A stretch of 64,000 nt of DNA from Eledone cirrhosa (GCA_964016885.1 OZ024744.1:64214462-64278461), one strand, 5' to 3'; counted from the stretch's first letter, positions 1-10,985 are shown. Made by a program: numbers and translations. The notes: generated from the letters alone by a model not told the origin.

Positions 1-120
1 AAAGCCATAAAGAAAAACATAATCAGTACCACATAAAAGTAAGGCAAAATCAAGTGTTGAGAAACTGGCCATCAACAATGTACATGGATTCATGATGCCA
101 ATAACGTATTCCATTTAATC

Positions 121-442
121 CAGAGGTTCTCAAAGTGGGCCCTACGGATCCAGGGGGGGGGGGCATTCAGAAGGTCCAGGGGTCGCTGATGGGCGGTAGA
201 GATGATATAATAGGATATTAAATATCAAATGACACATATATATAAATATAGTAAAATAAAAAATATATAATATTTAGTTATACATAGTATATATTATATT
301 ATTTATTATATATAAATTAACGATTTTATTTATTGTATATTATTTACATTTTATGTGTAGGTAGGTCTCTCTGGAAATAGGGTTGGGGGGCACTGAAGGA
401 ATCATGTGGCCGTGAGTGATGGCTAAAAAGTTTGAGAACCTG
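121..442. mobile_element. hAT-like MITE
   Basis: The left end reads CAGAGGTTCTCAAA and the right end, read in reverse, CAGGTTCTCAAACTTTTT. This is the inverted-terminal-repeat type of hAT (Charlie-like) non-autonomous elements. The 8-bp flanks, ATTTAATC and TTTTATTC, agree at 6 of 8 positions, as expected of an old 8-bp target duplication. The interior is AT-rich with a run of G and has no coding potential. Confidence 0.6.
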
Positions 443-524
443 TTTTATTCTAACTAATTCATATTCTAACCAATTCTGCATTTTGCTGATATGAAATTGT
501 AGAACATTTCTTCAGAACATTGAC

Positions 525-1045
525 TGCCTGGAAACTGTTCAGAGACATGCAACCAAGCGAATACCCTCTATCAGGCATCTACCATACTCTGAACGCCTTG
601 CTTCCCCGGGCTAGGATACATTGAAGCTCCGACATCTGGCAACTGACTTGGTAAACAACCACAAAATTATTAACCATCTTGCCAACAACAACCCTGAGCA
701 CCTTTTTGAATTCCATGTGTCTAACACACGACGGCATGCATACAAATTCAGAAAACAGCACAACTCCCATGAGTTTCAGAAACATTTTTTCACACTAACC
801 TGCATCAGTTGTTAGCTGTTGGGACACTACATCCTTTAAAACCTCCATACTTCCTGAAATTCGCCAACACTGCACCTGATGTCCCCCTCCATACACATAT
901 GTATCTGTGTGTATATCATAACTCATACACTGTTCACTTTCCTGACATTTGTACATTACCCTATGTACTATACATGCACCTCTGATGAATTGTAGTGCAC
1001 CTGAGCACTGTATACAATAATTTCATTATCATTATTATTCCTTTA
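525..1045 (+). pseudogene. CR1-like LINE, 3' end
   Basis: 5'-truncated copy of the CR1-like LINE that lies antisense at 44715-47735. It encodes the last residues of the RT protein (RIPSIRHLPYSERL, then a frame with LATDLVNNHKIINHL), a short 3' UTR, and ends in the family tail ACAATAATTTCATTATCATT. A stop after the LASPG block breaks the frame. Not a host gene. Confidence 0.75.
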
Positions 1046-1097
1046 GCTGGGTGAAAATACAATGTTCTACTTTCATTCTATATTGGTAAAGGATACA

Positions 1098-1312
1098 TTA
1101 ACCCATTAACATTTAAACTGGCTTTATCCGGCCAGAATTCTTCACATCTTTCTGTTCAAACCAGCCGTAACTGGCTACTCATACTGATGTTAAGGTATTC
1201 TTCTCAAAATAAATAATATAAAAATCTCATACATTTGATATTATGTGGGGTAAAGCCTTTACTGTGAAAATACAATAGTATATATAGAGTAATGTAAGTG
1301 ATAAAGGATTAA
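1098..1312 (+). mobile_element. TTAA-flanked MITE (piggyBac-like), copy 1
   Basis: Bounded on both sides by TTAA. Terminal repeats are CCCATTAACATTTAAAC at the left and the mirrored AGTGATAAAGG at the right. The body (GGCCAGAATTC, AAAATAAATAATAT, AAAGCCTTTACTGTGAAAA) is shared with six other copies here. TTAA targets and CCCTTT-type termini are typical of piggyBac-related MITEs; the superfamily is inferred. Confidence 0.7.
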
Positions 1313-1649
1313 CTAGGTTAGCTTTGCTCTCTATTGAAAGAGTTTGTTACTGAGGTGGATTATAATAAAGTAATGAATAACTTTGATAGAATTAAGCCTA
1401 GACGAAAGAGACAGGCTGTTGCCCTTCTTTCACACACTTTCCCCCCATTGCTTCATTTTGTTTTCATTTTACATTTAAAATAAAAATAAATAAAACACAT
1501 TTTCATAGTTTTTAGATTTATGAACTTACTGTAAAACTTTGTTATTTTATTGTATTTTGATTTTAAATATAAAATAATCATCTTTGACTACTTTTAAGCT
1601 GTATCTTTCATGTAATTTGAAGGTGATATCTGACTTGCACTTGATAGGT
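1313..1649. other. Unassigned AT-rich spacer
   Basis: AT-rich sequence with TAAAATAAAAATAAATAAA tracts. I see no gene, RNA or recognisable repeat here. Confidence 0.5.
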
Positions 1650-3001
1650 TTGAAGCCGAGTGCTGCATGGCTGGAATGAAAATCAGTGCTGTGAAGACTG
1701 AGACTCTCATCCTTTCAAAGAAGCCAGCATACTGCACTCTACAAGTGAGTGGAGTTCCACTGAAACAAGTAGAGAAGTTCAAGTATCATGGGATGATGTT
1801 CACTGAAACAAGTAGAGAAGTTCAAGTATCATGGGATGATGTTCACTGAAACAAGTAGAGAAGTTCAAGTATCATGGGATGATGTCCACTGAAACAAGTA
1901 GAGAAGTTCAAGTATCATGGGATGATGTCCACTGAAACAAGTAGAGAAGTTCAAGTATCATGGGATGATGTCCACTGAAACAAGTAGAGAAGTTCAAGTA
2001 TCATGGGATGATGTTCATTGAAACAAGTAGAGAAGTTCAAGTATCATGGGATGATGTCCACTGAAACAAGTAGAGAAGTTCAAGTATCATGGGATGATGT
2101 TCATTGAAACAAGTAGAGAAGTTCAAGTATCATGGGATGATGTTCACTGAAACAAGTAGAGAAGTTCAAGTATCATGGGATGATGTTCATTGAAACAAGT
2201 AGAGATGTTCAAGTATCATGGGATGATGTTCACTGAAACAAGTAGAGAAGTTCAAGTATCATGGGATGATGTTCACTGAAACAAGTAGAGAAGTTCAAGT
2301 ATCATGGGATGATGTTCACTGAAACAAGTAGAGAAGTTCAAGTATCATGGGATGATGTTCATTGAAACAAGTAGAGAAGTTCAAGTATCATGGGATGATG
2401 TTCACTGAAACAAGTAGAGAAGTTCAAGTATCATGGGATGATGTTCACTGAAACAAGTAGAGAAGTTCAAGTATCCTGGGATGATGTTCATGAGTGGTGG
2501 AAAACAGGAGGCTGAATTAAGTGCAAAAACTGCAGGTGCTGGTGCAGTAATGTGCCAGCTTCAGCAGTCAGTAATCAGAAGAAAGGTAGGTGTAAAAGCA
2601 AAACTCGCTATCTTCAATTTGGTGTTCATGCCGACCCTTAACTAAGGTCATGAATCTTGGGTAATGCTGAAAGAATATGATCGTGAATGCAAGCAGCTGA
2701 AATGAGGTTCCTCCAAAGGGTCTTTGGAGTAATGTTACTCGATAAAGTGCGTAGCTCGAAGATCAGAGAGTCACTAAAGCTCCTATACTACGGGAATGTA
2801 GTTAGAATGTCTCAGGAAAGAACTGCCAGACAGATTTTACGTGCAAAAGTAATCGGCAGGAGACCCATGGATAACATCCATGAGCTTGGGTGGTCTAGCT
2901 TGGGGATCCAGCCAGATCAATTGGAGACAGTTGCTTCTGACAGGATCTGCTGGAAGGAGTCTGCCCCAACAGCCCTCTCAAGAAGAAGAAGACACACTTA
3001 G
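1650..3001 (+). pseudogene. LINE C-terminal fragment (RTE-like, GHE-W-V-M-TE type)
   Basis: Encodes the region after the RT catalytic core. A first block (GMKISAVKTETLILSKKPA, then LQVSGVPLKQVEKFKY) is interrupted by a 43-bp tandem repeat. The protein then resumes as SGGKQEAELSAKTAGAGAV and VGVKAKLAIFNLVFMPTL, and ends with AAEMRFLQRVFGVMLLDKVR, YYGNVVRMSQERTARQIL and a PRGR-like basic tail at 2687-3001. Stops after PTL and near 2700 and the frame-shifting repeat make it dead. Three more copies of the C-terminus lie at 25440-25870, 28420-28690 and 31483-31690. The clade is a judgement from motifs. Confidence 0.75.
1755..2490 (+). repeat. 43-bp minisatellite inside a LINE RT frame, 17 copies
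   Basis: The unit starts TTCACTGAAACAAGTAGAG and ends ATCATGGGATGATG. The GAAACAAGTAG core recurs every 43 bp from 1762 to 2450, giving 17 units with only a few substitutions (CC/TT, one GATGTT, one CCTGGG). The first unit is the LINE codons for the end of VPLKQVEKFKY, so the array arose by duplicating coding sequence. Sixteen extra units of 43 bp shift the frame by +1. Confidence 0.95.
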
Positions 3002-3100
3002 TGTCGGCTTAATATTTTCTTTCGCTTTGATTCTATATTTTCATGTGAATTAGGTAATTAAATGTGTACAAACACACACACACCAACCACAACTAAATAT

Positions 3101-4106
3101 AGAATGATACGCGATGCCCCCCCCCCCCCAGCCTCGGCGGTCAGAATAGAGAAGGCGTTTCCCCGGAGGACAGCAAGGGAAAAGCCACTCCAACTCGCGG
3201 GGCTCACACATGCGGCTGGCCAGCCCAGCGCCTATGGTGGTGAGTAGGGAGGTAGCCCTAGGGCCATGACACCAGAAGTCTCCACTGCCAGGGGTACAAC
3301 CGCAAACCTGTCGGAGAGCGACCGGTATTTGAGGAGTTTGCCCACCTCAACCCGACGTGCAGCAGAACCCGGGTTAATCGCAGACTGCACCAGGTTGCAG
3401 CCGCAGAAAGTGTCGATGCAAGTGGCATCCCAGACGAGGGGTTTGCCACCGCGGAACGGGAAGATGGTAATGCCATCTGGCCTTTTGCCGTCCCCTCGAT
3501 CCAGCCCCACCAGCTCGAGCTGGGAAGGGAAGCCTGCAGCGTCCAAGCCATGCTTTATGACCTCGTTGAGGGCAGCATGGTGTGGAATGCGGCCGGCACT
3601 GTGGTGACAGGAAAGCTATTGGAGGCCGAAAGAGTCCACAGCGACAGTGGTGTGGCTGGCAGATCCGGAGGCCGAGCCTCAGGGAAATGCCAATGCGCAG
3701 GCTATTATTGTCTAGCTACGTGCCAGTGGAGAAGGAATGGCAGGGCATGGAGCCAGGCACCACTGTGGGGTTTGGAGGCCGCACGAAAACAGGCAAGGCG
3801 GTGCTGGCGCGAGAGCCTGTCTGAGGCCAGGCTGCACTGGATGGCATCCCAAGAGCTTTGGGGGGACTTGACGTCAACAGGGGGAGAAGGAGGAGGGACG
3901 TCTACTGGGCTGAGTCCCAGCCTGTCCCACGTCTCACAGGCGGCCTCACGTTCTCTGAACACAGACAGTTCTATTGCGTTTAGAAGAACCCTGCTGACAA
4001 GGACGTGGCACGAGGTTACCGATGAAAGAAACGCCGGCAAAGCCAGTGAGATCACGGACCGGAGGCCAAGGCCGCTAACCTGATAGGTAAAGTGGCTTGT
4101 TGCCAT
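3101..4106 (-). pseudogene. REL-type retroelement, C-terminal half
   Basis: Read on the - strand this is the C-terminal part of a retroelement polyprotein. From 4106 downward it shows LRSVISLALPAFLSSV and KPHSGAWLHALP. At about 3600-3232 it shows HHAALNEVIKHGLDAAGFP, GLDRGDGKRPDGITIFPF and GGKPLVWDATCIDTF, then LLKYRSLSDRFAVVPLAVET. The DGKRPDG...W-D-x-T spacing looks like a PD-(D/E)XK restriction-like endonuclease core. At least two frameshifts (around 3550-3705 and 3230) split it; the distal block LRGNAFSILTAEA lies near 3140-3180. The same protein family is encoded on the + strand at 7376-10502. The + strand frames over this GC-rich region are shadows. Confidence 0.75.
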
Positions 4107-4448
4107 CCAATGCCGTCAAACTTGACGTTGCATATCCCCTCGGCTGCTGCTCAGATACATATATCGAGGTCAGTGAGGAGAGATGTGTGAGTGTAGCACA
4201 GAACGCTGCGAAGAGTATAGAGTAGCTTCGGCATGGCAAAGCAGTTCCTCAACAGAAAGAGGGCTGGGTGGTCGTCGATCAAGCCCAGTCGGCTGTATAT
4301 GTGTTGTATTTTGATGGTATTTCGTTTGTGTTTGTAATTTCAGACTAATAAAAAACAAAAGAAATAGTATAAATATAAATTGTATTTATTTCTTAATTTC
4401 TTTCAATCTTTAGCTATAAAATTGCTCACTATTAATAATTATTTTTAC
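4107..4448. other. Unassigned spacer
   Basis: Beyond the 5'-truncated end of the antisense retroelement. AT content rises to the right. No gene or repeat recognised. Confidence 0.4.
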
Positions 4449-4578
4449 CTTTGGCACAAAGCCAGCAAAGGATGAAAGGCAAAGTTAACCTCGGCGGGAT
4501 TTAAACTCGGACCGTAACGTTATGCTGCATAGCACGGGGTCTGACCCTCTACCAATACTGCCAACCCACCGCCCTTAT
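4449..4578 (-). mobile_element. tRNA-derived SINE (family A), internally deleted
   Basis: Shows TTTGGCACAAAGCCAGCA (3' tail), then AAGGCAAAGTTAACCTCGGC with the tRNA-like head CTGACCCTCTACCAATACTG. The middle (CCAGTGCATTACTGGTACT) is missing. A further tail fragment, TTTGGCACAAGGTCAGCAAT, follows at 4635-4680 behind an (AAT)n tract. Confidence 0.8.
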
Positions 4579-4949
4579 ATTGCTTAATAATAATATACCC
4601 ACCGCCTAAATTACTTAATAATAATAATAATGTGTCTATTTTTGGCACAAGGTCAGCAATTACCCCAGCGCATTAGACCTTAAACTTCGCCAGTTGCAGA
4701 TTGCGTATCAACATGAGATATTTTTCTCCACAAAGGTCGTTCACCAACAGCAGAGTTTAAAGAGCAAAGATCAAGTCCAGTCGATAGATTGACATTATCA
4801 ACCTATCGTTTTGGCTGCCGACCTCTGCTTCTCTTAACAGCCAACCTTCCTCCCAGGCATAACCTACTCACATCAAACCGTATAGTTTGAGAACTCTTGA
4901 CTTGACAATTGATGTAATTGGTCTAAGACTGGTAATGTTGAGCAGCTCA

Positions 4950-5170
4950 CTGATACAGTTACGGTCGCTGAGCTGCTTGTCAGCCATAAGTCTCATGCCA
5001 ATCTCCAACTCACAATCTACAACCAGCAAATTGCTCAAGTTACAGAGTTTGTATATCTCGGTCACAAACTATCATCAAACAACAATGGAATGGTTGCTGT
5101 GGAGTATCACATCGCTCTAGGTTTGGGCAGCTTTTAACAAGAACAACCGGGCGAAAGCTAGGAAATTCCA
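4950..5170 (+). pseudogene. LINE remnant (post-RT region)
   Basis: The + strand frame reads LTIYNQQIAQVTEFVYLG, HKLSSNNNGMVAVEYHIALG, then GSF and a stop. This matches the pattern that follows the RT core in RTE/L1-type proteins (I-N-x-x-I-x-x-V-x-E-F-x-YLG). It is short and decayed; the surrounding sequence (4680-4950, 5170-5330) is unassigned. Confidence 0.45.
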
Positions 5171-5330
5171 CAATTTATCATTCATCTGAACGTTATCTCC
5201 ATAATTATGTGGTTGGTGCTAGTACATCTCTCAACAAGATTTCTGTTCTGTTAACCTGGCTTCCACACACTGAAGCATTAACACTGCAGTAACTCAACCA
5301 CTCTTACAACACATTGGGGGGGGGGTGCAT

Positions 5331-5935
5331 TTACAACCAACAGAATAAGAAAACACGGAAAAATTAATTCAAATACAAACATTTTTATTGGTGAAGATTC
5401 TCATCCAACATCTGCTAACACAAAGCTCTCAACTAGCGTTTATGAACAAAAAATAACTAACACGTTATCAATCAAATACATGAAACTAAGAGAATAACAA
5501 TAATTATAGGTATATAACAAAATACTGGTGTGTATGAATACAACAAGACACTAGGTTGTGTATATAAAGTTTAATTAACAAGTTGCAGTTATGTAGAACA
5601 GAATGGTTGACAAGTCAATGAAAGTAGATGAAAGAATGAAGTAAAGTTATTTGTTACCGTTTTGAAGTTAGCTCGCAAGAGGCCTTGTTAGGGTTGCCAG
5701 ACGAACGCGCCTGGCCGAAGGGCCAGGCAGGTTAGAAGGCCAGGAGCCGAAAGGCAAATGAGAGGTAGAGATCGCTCTGAGTATCCCTTTTATAGGGTCT
5801 CAAGACGGAAGTGACAAAAAGGGTTCTGCCACCCCAACGGGAAGTAACTCCAGCTACTTCCTGTCTAGAGAGCGTGATGTGATCGTCACAACAAGGGAGG
5901 CAACTCTTGCTACATTACTCGCCGCCAGATTTTTA
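5331..5935 (-). mobile_element. Possible solo LTR or promoter-bearing repeat
   Basis: On the - strand there is a TATA motif (CCTATAAAAGGG, 5797-5785), downstream a 7-bp hairpin (CCTGGCC/GGCCAGG, 5710-5727), and an AATAAA signal at 5389-5384. This order (GC-richer upstream part, TATA, poly(A) signal about 400 bp later) resembles an LTR. No clear TG...CA ends or target duplication were found, so the call is tentative. Confidence 0.3.
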
Positions 5936-6669
5936 AAACATAAAAATCGAATGAAACATATATGGAGTAAGATGGCAAGTATGTTACAGGCATGAAAATT
6001 ACAAAAAAAAAATAGTGTTTGCAATTAAAGGAAAACAGCAAAATATATGCATGCAAAAATCAATGATAGATATCAAGGTAGCCAACTGCTCTTGGCCAGA
6101 GAACGACTGGACATCTATCTATCCGTCACTCAAAGATACAATGTAATCAAAGTAAAAGAAGAGGTCAAAGTTCAAAATACAGTTCACATGTGTGCAATCA
6201 CATGACAGCAGGAAAGAAAGTGTGTTCCAGAGAATGAATGCAGGTGGTTTCTGGTCTGTGGTATAACGTGAAATTTCCAACCTCCGAAGGGATTTTCTCA
6301 CAGGAAAAGTGCTGCAAAAAAATATTCTCTGGCTTGTTCTGCTGGTTTTGGTTGTTGATGAAGCTGTGTTGCTGTTGATGTTGTTGTCTCGCGGAGTGAG
6401 CGTATTCGATGTTTAAATTCACAGTAAAAATGAGTTGCGCAAAGTGCTAGAAATAACAGCCAAAGTTGATGGTCGATGTTGGGAATGCGTTGACCTGGAA
6501 GGGTCAAGAGGCCAGCGACCAAAGAAATAAGCATTCTGAATAAATGCGCAGTTTTCAACGGCAAATTTGCGTGGTAAATTTTTAAACCGGCAAATAGGAG
6601 AATATAGCTTAAGGCTGGAGAATCCTTGGCGAGAAACATTATCCATGGCGTGTGTTATCTCAGTGAGTC
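5936..6669. other. Unassigned spacer
   Basis: No gene recognised. Short overlapping - strand frames at 6119-6646 have no family resemblance and include a glutamine-rich stretch from GTTGTT repeats; I regard them as chance. Confidence 0.4.
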
Positions 6670-6960
6670 GAGATGTGTGTATATATATAAGTGTATGTGT
6701 ATGTATATATATATATGTGTGTGTGTTTGTATATATATATGTGTTTGTGTCATCATCATCGTTTAACGTCTATCTTCCACGCAAGCATGGGATTAGATGT
6801 ATATATATGTTTGTGTGTATATATGTGTTTGTGTGTATATATATGTGTCTGTATATATATATATATATATGTGTATGTATATATATATTTATGCACATAT
6901 ACACATTTGTATGAATTTGTAGATGTATATATATATGCATGTACACAATTGTATGGTTTT
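6670..6960. repeat. TA/TG/GTAT microsatellites flanking an RTE tail
   Basis: Runs of TATATA, TGTGTG and GTTTGTGTGTATATAT. At 6751-6796 a small - strand RTE 3' tail, CATCATCATCGTTTAACGTC followed by TCTTCCACGCAAGCATGGG, sits inside the microsatellite. Frames rich in Y, I, C, V and H here are repeat translations. Confidence 0.85.
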
Positions 6961-7375
6961 TTAAAAAAATAATGACATTGTGTGTGAAAGTAATCACTTA
7001 CGTAACTGTCAAAAATTAGTTTCACTTTTGAGACCGCCCGTCTTGACGTATGCCGCGAAATATTACACAAACTCACAGCCTTAGATTTTGTATTTCTAGC
7101 GTTTTTATTTTCCTTCTCTTTGCATGTTCAGTGCTCTTTCTCTCCCACTGTATTTACCTGCCTCTCACATGACCAGACTCCTCTCCACGCACTCATAATT
7201 TTCTTACCCCTTCTTCACTTTCTATCCCTGCTCTTGCTCCCCCCTTACTTCGTCCTTGCGCACAGCCCACCTATGTATTCGTTCAACCCGTCGGTGGCCC
7301 CGATGTTTCGACCGAACTATCACCAGCGATTGCCGATTGCTAAAGTTGCCACCACTTTAACCTAGTCCACTCTAG
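6961..7375. other. Spacer, possibly 5' part of the following retroelement
   Basis: Moderately GC-rich from about 7120, with no recognisable protein until 7376. It could be the 5' UTR of the REL-type element; the boundary is not visible. Confidence 0.3.
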
Positions 7376-10300
7376 GTGGCGGTGACATGCGTCGAACGAC
7401 CAAGAGACCTGCTTGGTGGAACGACTGACAACCGGTCAGCCTTCGACCTCTCATTCTCCACCACTTCGGCACGCACGAGAGGAGCTAACTTTCCCCCACC
7501 TTCCCCCTCCTCCTCTTCACGGCAGATGCCGAACGAATCCATCCCGGCCAACCACACCACCCCTACAACTGCTAGCTCACCACCCAACCTCCGCTCTAGT
7601 CCCACCGTTAGAACCACTGCTGCCTCCGTTACTGACTCACTCCCTCCACCGAATTCCAATGCTGGCACTCTACTGCCGGCTGCTGCCAGCTCACCACCTG
7701 CTTGCGCTCTCTGTGTCCGCACTAGCCGGTACTTAAATACAATTAAATGTCACCTATGCCACGCAAGCTACCACAGAAGCTGTGTCAGCATCACTAAAGC
7801 TCAAGCCGAAAGGCTTCAACACTGGACCTGTAATCGGTGCCACTTCAGCTCCGACGTATTCCGTGGGAATGCCCCACGCTACGATGACCAACTCTCTACT
7901 GAGGACTTTGCCACAGCCCTCCAGGGCTTCTCCAAATTAAAGCTCGTTAACCGGATCCCTAAGGGAGCTCGGAATAGCTTTGCACGTGCGCTCTCTAATT
8001 TATTGAAAAACGTTTGCTCGTCCAACAATAGGTTTGACTGGCAGAATTTGTTTTTGTTTCCCCTCATCTCTCTTCACGTGCACAATGCGAATTCGGGTTC
8101 CCTCACGTCCTCTCTCAAGCGGCAGTTCCAGCTGTTTGAGACCACCCCAACCACGTCTCATCTCAGTTAGACATCAAGCTCGGTGTCCACCAACAGACAA
8201 CTGGTAGACCTCAAGCGAGCGGTCAATGCCAAATTCAACGAATTTGACATTAAAGGGACTGTCCGTCTCCTCCCTTCTCTGTCCTCCCTTGCTCCGTGCA
8301 ACTCTGATTCTCTTGAGCGACTGAAAGAGAAGCACCCATCGGCACCCCCAGATGATCAGCTACACTGGCCCGAACCACCAGATACTCGAGACCGGTTTAC
8401 ACCACCGATATCATCAGAAAGGCGATTTCATCCTTCCCCGCTGGGTTAGGCGCGGGAATTGACGGTCTTCGTCCTCAACACCTCAAGGATGGTATCTCCT
8501 TATCGGCCGGTGACGCCGGACTCGAGCTCTTCCGTTCATCCGCCCACTGTTCTTCGGTGCGAAGCTATTTGGTCTCACCAAGCCCAACTGGAACCTGCGC
8601 CCCATTGCGGTTGGCTGCACCCTTCTCCACCTCACTGCAAAGGCGTGTTTGCTTTGGTCTCCGACTCACTGGCGGAGGAATTTTTCCCCATCCAGTTGGG
8701 GGTGAGTACCAAGTTGGGATGTGAGGCTGCTGTCCACGCTACCAGAGCATTTACCAACTTGCCCTCCTCGTCCCCCAAGGTCATCCTCAAACTTGACCTC
8801 ATGAACGCCTGTAACTCTGTCAGCCGCGACGTTGTCCTCGGCTCAGTAAGAGAGAGGGTCCCACAACTCTATCACTTTGCTTGGCAGGCTTATCGGGAGC
8901 CCTCCTACCTCTCTTTCGGTGACCAAATCATCACCTCTGTCTCAGGAGTCCAACAGGCTGACCCACTCGGGCCCACTTTGTTTGCACTGGGCATTGATGA
9001 CATCAACAAGATGGGAGTTGAGTTGGACCTCAATGTCTGGTACCTCGACGGCGCCTGTTTGGGGGGAACTCCGGATATGGTTCTCGCCACTGCCAACAAG
9101 ATGGTTGAGGAGCTTTGCCCGGGGGTCTCCAGGTCAATAGCTCCAAATGTGAGCTCTGGATCCTCAACCACCCGGCTTCTCAACACCAACAGCTAATCGA
9201 CCTGTTTGCAGAGTCCTTCCCTTCAATCGCGGTCCCTCCCCCGTCGGCTTGATGCTCCTTAGGAGCAATCACAGACCTGGCCTTCGAGTCAATCTTCCAA
9301 TTGAAGATGGCTGGCCTTGAGCAGCTGCTGAGGAATATCGAAGTTATCAAACCCCATCAAGGTTTCTTCATACTCAGGAACTACCTGTCAATTCCTAAGC
9401 TTCTGTGTCTGCTTAGGGTCAGCCCCTCTCACAGATTTCCGTCCTGCCTCCAACGCTTTGACGACCTAATCTTCGAGAGACTCGAGTGCCTGGTCAATGT
9501 TAGACTCTCTCCAGAGTCCCGCGATTAGGCTGCGTTGCCCAAGCAATTTGGGGGTCTTGGTCTTCGTAAGTGTTCGTCCATCTCTCTCCCCTGCTTCCTT
9601 TCCTCCACCCACGCTTGCTCCACCCTGGTGAGCAACATCCTATCCTCTCCAACATGAACTAGTTCCAATAGGGAGTTGGGTGAAGCAATGGAGTGAGTTG
9701 GGTTTGTCTCTTCCTGAGAAGGTGGACAATCGAAGTCAGAGAACTTAGGACAGCATAAGTTCGAAGGCCACCTTTGACTCCCTCTTCGTCCAGTCAGATC
9801 AGTTTGCAAGGTGCCGCTTACTATCTGCCAGCGCTAAATACTCAGGCGACTGGGTTGATGCCCTACCCGTGGCCAACGTTGGTGGCCTACTCAGCCTGGA
9901 CGAACTTCGTGTCTCCATCGCCCTCAGAGTGGGAGCTGACGTCTGCATGGGTTTGAGGTGCCGATGCGGCAAACTCCTCGACTCCACAGGCCTCCGCGGT
10001 CTTTCTTGCCGCCTGAATGCCGGCCGCTTCGTGCGTCACACGGAGCTAAACCTCATTCTGAAGAGAGCTTTGGCCCGAGCGAATATCCTCTCAGTCTTGG
10101 AACCATCTGGGTTGTCCAGAAGTGACGGCCTTACCCTGTGCCCCTGGTCGAGAGGCAGGTGCCTTGTCTGGGACGTCACTGTTAGTGACTCTTTTTGTCC
10201 CCCCCCCCCCCCCCCCCCCCATGGATGCTGCGGTTAGGACGAGAGTCACAGCTTCCGCAGCCCAGCGGAGTAAGACCCTCAAATACTGTGATTTGTCGGC

Positions 10301-10502
10301 CAGCTATATTTTTCAGCCTGTGGCTTTCGAGACGTTTGGGGGAGTCGGGCCACTGACTGCGAGGTTCCTCTCTTCACTGGCGGCTCGCCTAATAGAGGTA
10401 ACTGGCGAATCTCGCGAGGGCGCTTGGCTGTTTCAGCGCATCAGCCTCGCCATCTCCCGAGGCAACGCTGCAAGTGTGCTGGCTTGCCTAAAAAATCATT
10501 AG
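7376..10502 (+). pseudogene. PHD-finger, RT and REL-type retroelement polyprotein, degraded
   Basis: Nearly the full protein of a non-LTR-like element can be followed through shifting frames. (1) 7376-8170: Pro/Ser/Thr-rich N-terminus, then a PHD-like finger (CALCVRTS...IKCHLC...YHRSCV...WTCNRC), then LVNRIPKGARNSF. (2) 8183-8449: VNAKFNEFDIKGTVRLL and EKHPSAPPD. (3) about 8395-8560: GIDGLRPQHLKD. (4) 8641-9196: RT core with motif A KLDLMNACNSVSRDVV, motif B GVQQADPLGPTLFALGID and motif C WYLDGACLGG. (5) 9300-9528, then the QFGGLGLR block. (6) 9810-10237: KYSGDWVDALPVANVGG, CRCGKLLDSTGLRGLSC, RHTELN, SDGLTLCPW and VWDVTVSDSF. (7) 10222-10502: ending SRGNAASVLACLKNH and TAG. The usual YLDD is YLDG, and a poly-C run at 10199-10220 disrupts the end. 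Clade not assigned with certainty. Confidence 0.8.
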
Positions 10503-10895
10503 AGAGGTTGCCCAGTACTCCTCGCGACGTTGCTGTCTTTTGCTCTGGTGTTGGCTTGGTTGTTCACCCTTCCTTCACATTTTCTTTGTCTTAAAGGAAC
10601 ATATCTTTCTGAAAGAATCGCGAGCAATTTATAATGTTATCTAAGCACACCCTTCCTTCACATTTTCTTTGTCTTAAAGGAACATATCTTTCTGAAAGAA
10701 TCGCGAGCAATTTATAATGTTATCTAAGCATTTGTAATGTTATTTATGTATATATTTAAAACATATTTGTTTTGTTATTCTACTGTAAATTTATTTATAT
10801 GCTGGTTATATTTTCATTCTGAAAGAATTGCAAACGATTTGTAATGTTATTTATACAACTATGAATAAAATTAAATGTTTATAGTAAAAAAAAAA
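10503..10895 (+). repeat. 3' UTR of the retroelement with 83-bp tandem duplication and poly(A)
   Basis: After the TAG stop, CACCCTTCCTTCACATTTTC through CGCGAGCAATTTATAATG is present twice, starting at 10566 and 10649 (period 83, nearly identical). A degenerate third piece (CTGAAAGAATTGCAAACG) follows at about 10818. The element ends near 10895 in an A run preceded by AATAAAATTAAATG. Confidence 0.8.
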
Positions 10896-10904
10896 AAAAG
10901 ACTA

Positions 10905-10985
10905 ACATCAAAACGAGTTTCTTATCATTTGAAGGCTAAGATCTTCGATACTTACATCCTACCAGTTGTGTTAAATGGACGACAG
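10905..10985 (+). pseudogene. Tiny LINE fragment
   Basis: Reads LKAKIFDTYILPVVLNG, the segment that precedes the Y-G-x-E-T-W motif in RTE/L1-type LINE proteins. Too short to place further. Confidence 0.4.

Noticed and set aside
3550..4083. 177-residue plus-strand ORF
   Set aside because: It lies antisense over the REL-type retroelement, whose minus-strand reading shows conserved motifs; the plus frame shows none.
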